Assembly (NCBI GenBank): GCA_020746875.1 | Contig: JAGTJL010000008.1 | Coordinates: forward strand, 930,001 to 994,000 | DNA length: 64,000 bases | Source of the DNA: Rhexocercosporidium sp. MPI-PUGE-AT-0058 | Taxonomy: Eukaryota; Ascomycota; Leotiomycetes; Helotiales | Direction: 5' to 3' | Part shown: piece after piece, positions 47,601 to 60,234 of the stretch | How positions within the stretch are numbered: the stretch's first letter is position 1 | Layout: each line of letters opens with the position of its first letter | The notes under the pieces: model-generated | Told to the model about the DNA's origin: nothing | Database searches by the model: none | The model's input: the letters and a program-made list of their open reading frames with translations, nothing else | Made by a program: the position numbers and the translations under genes

Positions 47601-49002
47601 AATGTTCGATGATGTCCTTGAGAGTTGAGACATGTCTCATTCATCCACCACACATCAAAGCGGCATTCACTAACTCCCGTTGCGTACAGGTAGCACACGC
47701 TCTTGGTTATGCTGTGTACCAGAACGAAAAGCTAGTATTGGAGATGCCCGCTTTTTTGACACGAGCTACCGTAGGCATGTTGAAACCCGGAACGGTTGGC
47801 ATTTCCTTTGAGGTCAAAACCATCTTATCTTCTGGTAGCGGAGGAACATCCAAGCTTCTGACAGCAAGCACGAACTGGTTACCCGGAGGCTCAATCAGCA
47901 ATGTTCATCACACAAAGAGTGGCGATAAAGTTATTTATACCGCCGATGTTTTGGTGCCATACGCTTTTGTCCGCCTGTTTATTGGTGGGCCACACAAGGC
48001 AGTCGGCCCTTCCGTAGGCTGGCCTATCGACGCAGGCATGAGCATCCCGAACTTACTTGATGATATTTCGGTTCATCCACAGCACAAGCTTTTTAGCTAC
48101 ATGATCGAGGGTAATGATTTCTATTCACCTTTTTACTCGTACGCTGGCTCGTATGTCGAGCTTGGACCCGCAAATGCAGATGTATGTACTTTCCCTCACG
48201 CGTCCTCGTAATCATCCGGGATCTCAGATCAAAGATACGTCTTAGGATGGATGTCTTGGGATGGATCCGAGATCCTAATCCTAATACTGGGAAACTGGTT
48301 GTGCTTGCGCTAACTTCCATGGAGTGGTCGTGGACTCAGCTTGGCGTAGCACCTCAGTTCCATTCTGGATACACTTATACCTGGACGGTTCCATTAGGAG
48401 CTACCGATGCGCTTCCGGGTGATTGGGCCGTTCAAGGTCAAGGTTATGCACCTCTTCAGAGTGTCTTCGGCGGTACTCTAAGAAGTTACAAATGTGACGG
48501 CCAGCCGTGCGACGACAATCCAGCCTACGACTGCAAGGGCTCGTCCATGTGCACGACTCCAAATATGTTAAGTTGGTGTGATCGTGCCGTCAATAACCTA
48601 ATCCGGACGGACGATCTTACCTACGGCACATCGTAAGTTGAACTCCTCAATCTTCAAACTTCCTTTCCATGCCATCTGTCTTACCCTCAACTCGTTTTAC
48701 TCTTCTCATACCGTATTATACTCAAATAGTACTGATCCATTTTCTACAGAGGTGATGTCAAAAATGGAGGCTGTACAGGCGACGGAACCAGATTTTGCGG
48801 GGTCTTTCTCCAGGGGAATAACTGTGCAATGAGTGGCAACGATATGTGGAAAACCTATCAGAATCTTCGCAAGTTTGGCGGATGCTCGAGATGTGGCTCT
48901 TACAAGCTACCAGATGGGTGTTTGTTTACCGTCAACTACGTCTCGTCGTGCGATAATACCGCGGGTGCAGCGGGTCTGAAAATAGTAGACAGCACCTTTT
49001 AA
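44681..49002 (+). CDS. Secreted SGNH esterase - spherulin-4 fusion protein
   Basis: Twelve exons: 44681-44933, 44988-45170, 45222-45483, 45533-45553, 45613-45682, 45745-45837, 45891-46015, 46069-46335, 46392-47427, 47690-48181, 48235-48632, 48750-49002, for 1150 residues. A short signal-like leader comes first. The SGNH/GDSL hydrolase covers about 55-447: GDSYSAG at 60 (nucleophile Ser), GGND at 146, GYAKFW, and the catalytic-His block RVFHPQEI near 431. Spherulin-4 sequence follows at about 485-740 (IALASYTNPLGDPAAW, GGIFFDEGWPECG with Asp-Glu at 597-598). That family includes the GH135 galactosaminidase Sph3. The His block and the spherulin domain lie in the same exon, so the fusion is not a prediction artefact. 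Next is a short fibronectin-like strand (SVTITWSPVAHALGYAVY), then a Cys-rich C-terminus. Two donors are odd: GGACGT at 45171 and GCTTGT at 45838. AATAAA overlaps the stop codon. Confidence 0.75.
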
Positions 49003-52000
49003 TAAAGGAGTGGGAGAGTGCATTCTGTATACGCACTTCAACTAAAGAAAGAGTTGTCGGTTTCCGGTTATGGCGGCTTGCATTAGCAAGAGCATAGATA
49101 TGGATATAGTTATTAGAAACGTCCGGAGGGATAGCAGGAGGAAAGTAGACAGTCCTCCTGTTGCCTGGAGTCATGGTCAAGCATCTTGAAGGTGAACGAG
49201 TGTTGGGAGGGGAATTCAAAACCACCTTGAAAGCTCATGTCTCGAGTGACTTGTGACATATTAAATAATGACGGCGCATGCTGTGATCATTGTAACGTTA
49301 TTACCGGTGTTGCAATGATCGGTTTGTGTTTGGACTCGGAGAACTGGGAACGACGTTCTTTATTTTAATGTACTGGAGATGTGCTCTTCTATAAGTAACC
49401 AACGGAACATTGAATTGATTTAGGGTGGAGTATCGTGAAATACTCAAGTTCAGTTCGTAAAGGAAGAAATCTTCTCAATCCTCAAAATTTCGGGGAGGTT
49501 ACGTTTGAGTGTAGCAGGGAGGAGAAGCCGGACGAAATTAAGGACTAAAAACATTACTTGATAATTTGAAAAATGCCAGATACATAATTAATTATGTACA
49601 GTAACTGTGTTCAGATTTTTAGGGCAAATGCATTACTCCCTGAAAGATCATGTATTATCCCTGGAAATTCAAAGAGTTTGGGGGAGTGGATGTGTGAAAA
49701 GGTGGAGCTCACTTGAGGCGAAGAAAACAAAGCTAGGAAAGTATAAAAGAAATGGGAGCAATGAATAGCAACGCAAACAATTGTTGTAAGCTTCAAAGCT
49801 CGAGATGATAATCTGCGAGACGATCACAAGAGTACTTCTAAGGGATGCTTATAAAGACAGACTTCTGTCACTTAAATGATGGAATTTAAGAGGCTGTGTG
49901 ATCAGGTGGGGGGAGTCTGGTAGATGGTCTTCTATGCTTGATCAGAGGAACAGAACGTTCAGTAACAATGAAGGATGAAATCAACGATTAAAGTGAAGCA
50001 AGATATAATAAACAAGTCCAAACTAAATACAGTGCAACTATGGCCATAGTATATAAGAAATCTGATAACGATATGCTGGCAGGGTGATCAGCAAAAATAC
50101 TACTCGCGAAGGAAGACACAATCATGAGCGTGATCAAGATTCAAGATGCTAAAGAGAAGACAGTAAATCTCAAGCAGAAGTTCGTTCAACATCGGAAGGG
50201 AGATATTACTCGGACTTGTTGAAAGGTTTGAGATCTCCGTTCCTAGAATGGGAAGGATGCTAGGAAGGTAGAGTGGGAAAATGGCAATACTTTCAAGTAT
50301 GAGAACACCAAGGATCCCATCCTCCTTCTCTTTATGATTCTCTAATCTTTCCGACATACAAACCTCCAACGCATAACCCCTTGCCCCCATTTAACAACAA
50401 AAAGAAGAAATCCCAGAAGTTCTATCTACACATGAAGAAGAAAGACACAAGTGCCCACATCCTAGAAAGGTCTGAGCGGCTTTGTTCAGAACGGTATCAG
50501 AAATTATTTTAGCAAAATCTCTCTTTTATAGCCTTTGCCCTCCCTCATCAGAGCCGCCAAGCGTCTAGTTGGTTTCTTACATTCGAACTTGGAGGAGCTT
50601 GGATATTCACTTCCCCCAACTCGGGAGCCCGATATGTGCTAGGAAGGAAAGAATATGAGATGACAGCTCTTCGGACAAGGGGAAAGTCAATATCGCCTTT
50701 GGGGAGGGTATAAGAAGCGCACAACCTCGTTTACAAATCATCAGATGTGCTCATGAGACATTCAACGTGCTATTCTGCGACAAGAGGTGTGGTGTTGGTC
50801 GGGCGAAGCAGCATCGAGTCGATGTCATTTTCTCCTCGTGGTGATGAGTGGTAGAATGTGATTAATGTAATGAACTTGTACTTCATAAGAGAGTCTGGGT
50901 ATGGTCTGTCGATTTATAAGCAGGGATACAAAAAAGTCAATAATGAGGAAATTGATAATATCCGGAGGATTGATGGTTTTACAAGTGACGGAGGAGAGAA
51001 ATTGAATGATGAACAAGTCCGCGAAAAGGGAGGAAATTCCAGGGCGGGGTTGGGAAGATTGCGTGGCGTTATAACATGGATTGAACAGTGAGAAATGTAG
51101 ACCAATTCCGCGTCGATCCACTTCGGTCGGTACCAATCCCCATGGATTTTCTGACTCTAGGAAAAATCTGCTGCTTAACCTCCAGAGAGAGTGGTGGCCG
51201 ACACTATATAGCCAAATCTGAGCAGCGTTGGACTGCTTCTCCCAAGCAAGGGACCTTCTAGCTCTTGCGTTGAATTTATCTGTCCGGGGAAGAAGCCTTT
51301 CCAATCTAGTCTCCCAAGTAAGACAGTCAGGTCGAGTCCCGGGTCCAGCTCCCTAGACGCCATCGTTAGAACAACGCACACGTGTGCGAGATCTGAGGCC
51401 AGTCCAGCTACCATCTGCATGACGGCTTCCTAGATATAATTCACCTTACCACCCGGAACCAAGGGACTCGCGTGGACGGTAATACTGTACAGCGAAGGGA
51501 GCGTGTAGAGCGCATAGTCATGCGCAGAAACAGGCTTCGGCTGATCACGCACTTAAACCAGGCTAAGAAAGTAGAAATAATATATATAAAGCTTAATTCT
51601 CCTTTCCGCGGAAATAAATAATACACTTGACGGTATATACTACCCCGCCGCCTAAACTAGATCTCGGAGACCGGGAAATGCGCTTATAAAATAAAACAGC
51701 GAATCTTAAGATTTAGAGTAAGGCTCTCGGATAGAATATACGCCGTACTACATATCGTTATAAGAGAGGCGGCAAAAACCGTGCATCTGAAAATATTAGC
51801 GAGTATTTTATTTATCGCCTTCCTCTTTATATAGATTTTCCTTATGTTAGCGCCGCCCTGTTCTTATTATAATATCTTTGTCTTTTATTATTATAAATTC
51901 TGAAAATTTAAGATAGCGAACGTAACGGTGTTATTCGCTAGCAAGAATATAGTTCTATCGCCTTACCGTGTTCTTTAGGTACTGCGGATCTCGTATCTTG

Positions 52001-53662
52001 ATCTCGATTTAAGAAAGTCGCTACGATTCTGTCATAACATAACAGCTTCTGCTCGTTAAGGAGAATGCTCGCAAGCTCTATCGCGTTACTAATTGATCAT
52101 CGAGGTATTCAGAGATACGCTCTAAGATTAATAGAGGTAAAAGTTCTAGCGGAAACGTTATTTTAAGATAATATTTCTGAGCTAGTTGTGGTTAGTTGTG
52201 TTTTTGCTATAGTAGAGACTGGTGACATTTTAAAGAGGAGAGGAGAGGAAGGAGCGTCAGGCGTCCTTACACAAACAAAACAATCCTAGCGTCGCACTAG
52301 CGTTCCTTGGATTTCACCAAGCGAGTCCTTGCTCAGCGGACGGAGTCGAAGGACTGGAAATTTTAATGATAAACAGCACTTGTAGATGAAATCTAAACAA
52401 GATAATAAATTTCGGAGGGCGGGTCTGATTTTCATCGAAGACCGTAAATTAGGTAGGCAGGAATTGAAACGATAGGAAATCCCAAGAATCTTTACAAGTC
52501 TCCGATATTTTAAAGTAGGTGGCTATTATGACTATCAATATCGAATGGGTATCCTTAAAATCCCTATCGACCTGGAAGGGTCGGGGGAATGAGGGGGTGA
52601 CACTGGTGAGTAGGAGCCCCTGGTTGATTCGGAACTTTTATTTTTATAGACTTATTGATTAGTTTGAAAATTGAGATGATTGAAGTTCGGAAGGGGGTTG
52701 ACAGTAGATCTCGTCCAGCCCTGGCCTTAATAATCCAGGAAATTTCCAGGAGAAAATTAGAATAATCAACGCTGTTCTATGGAACACATTGCCTTACTTC
52801 TTCTTCCAATCTCCACCTGTTTCTCGGCACGCACGGAGGGACGTTGGAATGTAATTTTGAAATGATGTTCCATTGTGCTTTTATGTTACTGTACATCACG
52901 GGCGTATATGAATTAACTTAATAATAGTCTGAGAGAGAAAAAAGTAATCCACATTCTTACAATCAATTTATAGTTCACCGTTTGGAGGTCAGCTTGCCTG
53001 AGGTCTGTCTATCGACCCTACTTTATTAGACATGACTGGGTGAACTGCTTAGCGAAAAGCAAGATTCTGGTGGCGGAGGCAAGCTATTTTACTTCACTGA
53101 TAAAGAACAGCGACATTCGAGAAGAGGGTTTCGCAGGTAAAACCAAAATGGATTGTGCATCGTGTATCTATCTAAGTCTCACTACATATCCTATTTTTAC
53201 AACCCTGTTCGTACATATATGTTGGATATCAGATCATACCTCGTTGACATGCAACCCAAAATGGCATTGACCGAAAGCGTCAGCTTTTCGTCATTTCCGC
53301 AATCTCCCCCTATCCTCCATTGATGTTGCTTTTCCTTTCGCTCTTCCTCTCCACTTCCCCATTCCCCCATCAACCAACCCTTCACTATTCTTCCTCCATG
53401 TCTAAAACATCGCTATAAAAAGCGCGTACAATACATTATCTAGAGGTATCGAAACATACCAAGCACAATGTTCTATAGTACTACCTGGGGGAATTTTTTG
53501 TAGAAAAACCGACGCTCTAAAAAGCGAAAATGTATCATCTCTCATCACTCTAGACTCCTCAAAAATGCTTCTTCATATCTCGTACATATCAGAAATCACA
53601 TCACCCGTGACCGTCACCGTTGAGGTTAGCGTCATGTTGGCCCTACGTCAGCGTGCCGTGCT
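49003..53662. other. 4.7 kb gene-free stretch
   Basis: No gene model supported. The left part (49.0-51.3 kb) is moderately AT-rich with scattered short frames; a 159-codon frame at 51304-50825 has no motif. The centre is the RIP-like tract described separately. The right part (52.3-53.6 kb) includes the 3' side of the phytochrome gene. Confidence 0.5.
51430..52250. mobile_element. Possible RIP-degraded repeat relic
   Basis: TpA is very frequent and CpA scarce, while CpG persists. In 51841-51900 I count about ten TpA, no CpA and three TpG. This is the bias that repeat-induced point mutation leaves on transposon copies in Pezizomycotina. Edges are approximate, and no terminal repeat or transposase/reverse-transcriptase motif is readable, so the element type is unknown. 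Confidence 0.45.
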
Positions 53663-56600
53663 TCACTTAGAACCACCCCCTTCAGTCCACTTGACCGAAC
53701 CATATATCATCGTATTTCTCTTCTCACCATCCTCAATCGCCGCAATAATAGCCTCGAGTCTCGTAAAGTCGATGGGTTTGAGAATCCACCCGTCGAACCC
53801 GTTAGCCATGTATTCGGTACAGCACGACTCCGACAACGATGCGGAAACGGCGATGATGGGGATTCTTCCGTGCACCTTGGCCATTTCAGAGAGGGTGGGT
53901 GACTCAGATTTTTCGAAGGTTCGGATTAGCCGTGTTGATGCGTTGCCGTCGACTAAGGGCATTTGAATGTCCATTAAGATGACATCGAAAGCTGCGGGTG
54001 TTTTCTTGTACGCTTCTACGCAGGCTTGACCGTCGACTGTGATCGTGGTTGTATGGCCTCTCTTCGAAAGACGGGTTTCTAGAAGACGACTGTTCAGAGG
54101 ATTGTCTTCTGCGATCAGAACGCGAACTCGCTTATAATTGGGGTTTCCAGGAGGGAAAGGGAATCGTCCGGTACTCGGATCATAACATGGCCCCGTGGTC
54201 ATAGACACTGCGTGTGCCATCGATGCCAATGATTCAGGCCCGGGAGTCAGCTGTAGCTGATCTCTTGTCAAGCCGAGCCGGATTGGTAGGGCTGTATCTG
54301 ATACAGATCGCTCCAAAGTTCCTGGACCCGGACCTGAAGTCTTAGCCGCGGTCAAGTTGCCACTTGCAGTACTCGGCGTCGTATCAGGAGTGAGCATTGG
54401 TGGGGTTGGCAAGGAGTCCTCATTCCGAGACTCTGCTTCTCTGGGAGTGTCTGGGTGAGCTTTCCGGAATGGAATCTTGATCGATACTCTTGTTCCTTTC
54501 TCCAGTTCCGAGTCGATTGATATCTGACCAGCATTTAGCCGAACGAATCTTGCTGTCATAGCCAATCCTAGTCCCAACGATATCGGGCCTGGCTGGTCCT
54601 TCACAGCTGCTTCGTAGACACCCGTGTTGCTTTGATTGTCATCATCGTCTAAGACCTGCTCGAAGTCTTGAAAGATACAATCGAGGGCTTGCTCGGATAG
54701 CCCACATCCATTGTCTTGGAAAGACAACTCGACTAGGTTGTTCGTGTCGGTCGAGTTGAGTTGTTCCACTAGAGAAATGTTAGTACCGCGAGAAGAGAGA
54801 ATTGGGATGTCAAGACCATCATCCACGTGAAAAACATCAACCTAGGAGATAACGAATGTCCAGAGCCGCTTCTGGCTGCCGACGCGGAGAGGAAGGACTT
54901 ACATTCAATGGATATGCGATTGCCCCCGGAATGTTGGATAGCATTCGCCAGCAGATTCGATACCACCGTCCTTAGCATAGATGGGTCACATCGGACAATC
55001 GTAGGGACATGGACGTCATCGCGCAGGTCGAGTTGAAGCTCTGGACGACAGGATCTGTCTTTGTACGAATTGATGACTTCTTGAAGCATGGATCTAAGAT
55101 CAATGTTTTCCTCATGGGTCTAAGACTGGTTAGCAAAGCGCTCCTGGTCTGTCTGAAAGACGTCACAAATCAAAGTGGCGACATTTATTGACGAAAAGGA
55201 GGGTGGCATTGTCTTCATGTGCCGTAATCAAGGCAAAACTACTTACATTGAAATTCGTGTCCTCAGCTTCAGTGAGGCTTAGGAGGTCGTTGACTTGAAA
55301 GACAAGAGATTTTGACGCTTGTAACGACCTCTGCAAATGCTGTCGTGCTCGTTCGTCCAGGACCTCTTCCAACGCAACTTCAAGATAGTTGATGATGCTA
55401 TTCAGTGGAGTACGAACTGGTGCATATCAGCAAAGCTTACAGCGAGGATGAAAATTGTAACTTGCCTTCGTGACCAGCATTTCGAATCAGAATGCGAGTC
55501 ATTCTATTTCGCTGCACAATGGCCTCCTTCTGACGCCAGACCTCGATGAACCGTCCGTACAAGGTGCTCAGCACAGCGGCGGACTCAACTAAACAGCGTC
55601 TTAGAATCTCATCCCACAATTTCAGTGGCCATCGTAAGAACACTTACCCTGATCCTCTGTCCATTCTCGACTCTTGCCCACGACACGCTCGCTCCACCGA
55701 CGGAAACTCGACCGAGGCTCCAAGTAATTTCCAACAACCTTCTTCTTCTCATGCGGGTTACCCGCCCACTTAACCTCCTGCGTTTGACCCCTCCTGAAGA
55801 AGATGAGGAAATCCGAACCAGATAGTGCGAGGGGAATGACGAGAATGCCCGATATAACCTTGAATCCAGAGGGAAAGTCGATGTCGGGGCAGTCTCTCGT
55901 GATACATTCTGATGCGTAGATGCTGGTGAAAGATTTTGCTCGGATATATTGCAGTAAGACAATGGCTTCATTATATGCGAAAAGACGGCCAACGGTCCTT
56001 GCTTCGCCTTTGATGGCGAGGAATCCGAAATCGGCTCCAAACATGTTCAAGAGATCTCCAGACGACGCCGCAATGTATGCGGAAGGCGAGCGTTGCTGTG
56101 GATGAGAGGACAGCGGCTTGCGAGCCTGGATTCGAGTCGCGTATATCAATTTCTCGATGTTGGTACTTGCTAGATCTCCAAGCGCCCTGCAAAGTTCGCG
56201 TACAGGTAGGGGCACTCTCTTGCCAGATCCATAGCCGTGGCAACTCACAAGCCCCCACAGTTTATTGTCCACAGTCAATGATATCGACATCGTGGCCCTA
56301 ACTCCCAGATTCTCCAGATATTTGATGTGGATTGGAGACATTGCCCTCAAGTACGAATGTCTGAGGTCAAGTGGAGTTGCCGCATCGTCAAGACTTCGAC
56401 AAATAAGTCGTGCGTTTGGTTGGTCTCGATCGTAGAGAATGCGAATTTTGTTGATCATGTATAGATCCCGGGCTTGTTTTGGGATGTCTGAACTAGGAAA
56501 TTTCAGGCCTTGAGATAACTTTGTTAATACGCTTTCCTTCCAAATGCCCGGGAGCTTGGTAACATGTGTTTGGGGACAGGTGGGGGGCTAAAAGTGGATG

Positions 56601-58065
56601 TGTGGAGGAACAGAGCAAGCGAGCTCGAGGGGTCGCTATCAGAAGCTTATAGGCTTGAGGTGGGATGAAACTAACCTCTATAAACTAATAATTGTGTTAG
56701 CTCCTCTAATACAGTACTGAATCTGATTTGCTGGATATGGAGAATCCGAGAGAAAAAAAGAGAAAGCATGTGACAAATTGAGAGAGAAAAAGATTAAATG
56801 TTAACATACTATCTGTAGATGCCCTGGGGTCGACTATCTCACTGACAACAGTCCCAGCAGTCGTCTCATCAAATTGATACAGCATCGCTCGATGGAAGCT
56901 AGTAAGCTCATAGACTAACCCAACCACGATATTCAAAAGTTCAGGCAGTGACGTAGCGCTCGCAAGTTGACCTTGTACTTCGCATAGTACATGAAAAAGG
57001 TCCATAGAACCCATCTGGCGTCCCGATTCTCTGGCAACTTGCACTGCTCGCAAAGGCTTATTCATACTCGTTGTTGACAATCTGATTTCCTCCTCGCTTG
57101 GCTGATTGTCGGTAACCTGGACAGGCTCATCTGGTAATCCGGTGTCGGGAGGGTGTTGGGGGTTGAAAATATCTCTCTTCAGTTCGAATTCGCATATGAC
57201 AAGGTCCGACTCGAGATTATAATGCATCGCTATATAGCATTGCAGCGGCGCACCCCTAAGCGACGTCAAGGAGAGGGAGAAGACATCTGGATTCACGATC
57301 GATCCAATTTGCTGGTTGTTCAAGCCTCGAACCCGTGATAGAAATTCCTTCTTGTCGCTTGATATTAGCAGATCGGTGAAACACCGCAGGTCGAATAATC
57401 GTTCTGGCTGCAGCCCGGTAATGCTCTCTGAATTTTCACTGACAATGCGGACCACGTAACGGCCCCCTTCGTCCTCTCGAATCGCAATCAAAGCTCCATA
57501 CGATTGTACTGCACCAGGCATATGTATTCTGATGCAGCAGCTGGTCAGTAACGTGCTGTTATTCCCTTCTGACCATTTCACTTACGGCTCGTCCTCACAT
57601 CTATACACCTTCACAGTTTTCTGAACTTTCTCCGTTGCTGGAGCATTCGCAGTGGTTGTGTCGCCCGCCGTCACATAGCTGTATGTATTCGAGACAAATC
57701 GCCCGCCTGTATTTGCTGTCGTATCAAGCTCTTCTGAGGTAGCAACTTGTGGTGGTCCATCATTCGCAATTTGGTCAAGTCGTTCCCCGTTGGGAAGATC
57801 TTCTTTTGGTGAAGTGGTGTCTGCTTGCTGGGATATAGTTCGAACAAGTGCTCTCGGAATTGGGGGCTTTTCGTGCTCTGGGCCTTCAGCATTGGAATTT
57901 GATTCATTGTTTGGCAGCAGACCAAGGGCATCTGACACGACATTAGCAATGGCCGAAGAAGCTATTCGATTCACCCCACTCACTGAATGCCGATTCTGCG
58001 GCGCTCTGAGGTAGTTGTATACGGATGGGAAAGACCCGCCGAACCCCAAATGAGCTGGAGGCCAT
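53663..58065 (-). CDS. Fungal phytochrome (hybrid histidine kinase)
   Basis: Nine exons: 58065-57984, 57931-57586, 57528-56810, 56684-56676, 56508-55648, 55588-55466, 55416-55247, 55119-54903 and 54768-53663, all phases consistent, giving 1210 residues. Order: variable leader; PAS from about 139 (RCEDEPIHMPGAVQSYG, with Cys139 the predicted bilin-binding thiol); GAF about 325-510 (DPRASTDIYRGLKFPSSDIP, RILYDRDQPNARL); PHY about 515-700; H-box NAGHEVRTPLNSI (His712); ATPase N-box (NLLANAIQHSGG), DNGCG and GLGLAM; receiver with Glu-Asp 1063-1064, phospho-acceptor Asp1109 (ILMDIQMP) and the ILKPIDF lysine. Fungal phytochromes are red/far-red sensors acting with HptA/Ssk1-type phosphorelay. All key residues are present, so it should be functional. 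Oddities are a 9-nt micro-exon and a GCAAGT donor at 55465. Confidence 0.93.
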
Positions 58066-59954
58066 CGTTAAAGGCAGGCTTCCTTTCTGTTTGCTGGAAT
58101 TCCTCCAGCTGCCGATCTAAGAGTCCTCCTCCCCTTGAATTTGCCTCAGATGGATTTTCATGAGCTCCCAGGGGGTGTTCAGCATTCTGCACCACCAATC
58201 TCAGCTTTGTGATTCCTGTATCGCAACGGACTTCCAGCATTCAATGTCAGGAGAATCATTCTACACAACATTCGTCACAGGACGACTCTTGGTTTGGCAG
58301 GAGGAAAGATCTTATGATATCCCAGATGTGCATCTGCATCAGCGAGTAATGGGCACCCCTGGGGGTTGCAAATCAGGGTCTCGACGCTAAAAGCGCCCGA
58401 TCCCCAGGCAGTGGAAACCAGATGGGTTTTGCTGGCAACGGGGACGAGAATCGAGAAAGCGGCATCTCTTTAGCTGCGCAGGATGGCTTCAGTGGCTCTC
58501 TGGCTGCCCACTGAGAGGCTAGACTAGGTAGACATCCCAACCCTGTAGGCTTGGACACGCCATAACAAGATTGACTTTCCCCAGAGCAGCCTCTAAAAGA
58601 AATCCCACAAAAAGAAAGTTCCAAGGCCGAGCAGACATTTATCGATCCTTCGTCAAAAGGAAAAACACTCGTAAACAGGGTCATGTTGTGCAATGTAAAG
58701 CTGAGAACTTCGACTTTGTTGTTCCAAGGAAGCTGGATCGGCCCTCGTACAGCCCGTCTCATCCATAGCGCAAACTCTCAGACTACGCTGCTGCCCAGAG
58801 CACACTTCAGCATGGAGAGAGAGCATCGAAATGCAGAGAGTGCACAGTGCACCTGGAGCTGGCAGCTGGAGCTGTGCTCCGCTTGATGACCGTGCGTGTT
58901 TGTGTGGACGGAATGACGATGACGGCGATCCTCTGGAAATAAGAAAGTTGCAATTTCCTTGAGCCCGGAGTACAGGACTTGCTTGGAGGGATGGCATTAG
59001 ACCAATGTTCGAATGCGAGGACTCGACGCCCTGAATAGCAACATGTAGCAATCTAAGACAGCATGCACATTGACAGTCTCAGAACTTCCAGAAGAAGAAG
59101 AAATATAGTAAGATGTCTCTCGTTTCGCGGATGTCTCTCGACCGATTCCAGCGTATTAGGCCAGGGTGATATGTCTTGCAGCAACGTGCTAGCTCAGCCT
59201 CTCGACACTCCTTCGATCTCCGGGATAATCATACCGCTGACAACTTTTCTTGAATCGTAGCAGTAACGGCGAATCCGGAGTTGTTAGGTAAGGCCTCCTG
59301 AGACCACGAGTAGTCTCGCCCGAGCCAGACGACCTTCTGACCGTAGACTAAACACTAGGTAGGGGGACCAAAGGAAAATCTCCGATAGGGGTCTGGAACT
59401 GTCTTTCCACAAAAATCAATGATATGCGACTTGCACCAGAACTACACTGCACAAAAGCAAAAGAGAGCAAGATCTAGAACCTCACCTATTTCCACCAACT
59501 ATGCACACCTGCAATCCAAGGATCAAGCAATCGTAAACAACCACCGAACTCTGATTCTCTCGGCCATCCTCCAGGTCCGACCACTGGGGAAACTCTATCG
59601 AGTATGCAGAACTTTCCTTCAAAACCCACTGACTACTGACGATGAACTAGAGAACCGTTATATCCGTAACTATGATTCAACATTCTGTAAGGACTACTTG
59701 GCATTGTCTACTTCTTGACTGTTGCATGATATGTTGCATGATACTGGTGGTTGTAGATATCTTCAGACATCGAGGCGTAGCCTACATAATCGACTACTTG
59801 AGAAGAACTTCCGCGTGTACTGCAAGCTGGGCCGGCCCTGGTAATGGGTTGTAGGCGGGACGATCCGAAATTTCCTCCATCCTTCGGCCATTTACTCTGA
59901 TCTACTCCGTATTCAGTATGATGTAGAGTTTTCGGGGAGCCGGATTTGTTTTTT

Positions 59955-59973
59955 GGGGGGGGGGGGGGGGGGG
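59955..59973 (+). repeat. G19 homopolymer
   Basis: Nineteen consecutive G residues on the plus strand, read directly; true length is uncertain because sequencing miscalls such runs. Confidence 0.9.
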
Positions 59974-60210
59974 TTGTTAGGTGGTCAGTGAGCTTGGACA
60001 AGGCAAGGGCGGGCGTGACCCCAATGGAAACCAGCCTCCAGCCCCCTCATAGTAAGATTACATAGGAGAGCATGATGAGCGTTTTCACCCTACCTTGATG
60101 AGATGCTGTCAAGAATTGTTTCCTATACTGTGCATGCGTTAGATTCACCACGTATGTAATATGAGTAAGAGGTCAAGATAGAAGGGAGTTGAGTTGAGTT
60201 GGGCTAGAAA

Positions 60211-60234
60211 CCCCCCCCCCCCCCCCCCCCCCCC
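60211..60234 (+). repeat. C24 homopolymer
   Basis: Twenty-four consecutive C residues, 237 bp after the G19 run and complementary to it, so the two form the arms of a large inverted pair. Confidence 0.9.

Noticed and set aside
50825..51304. 159-codon minus-strand frame
   Set aside because: No recognisable domain, sits in AT-rich repeat-like DNA, composition looks random.
51310..51360. tRNA-like B-box sequence (GGTCGAGTCCC)
   Set aside because: Does not match the GGTTCRANNCC consensus; no acceptor-stem pairing or A box found at the right distance.
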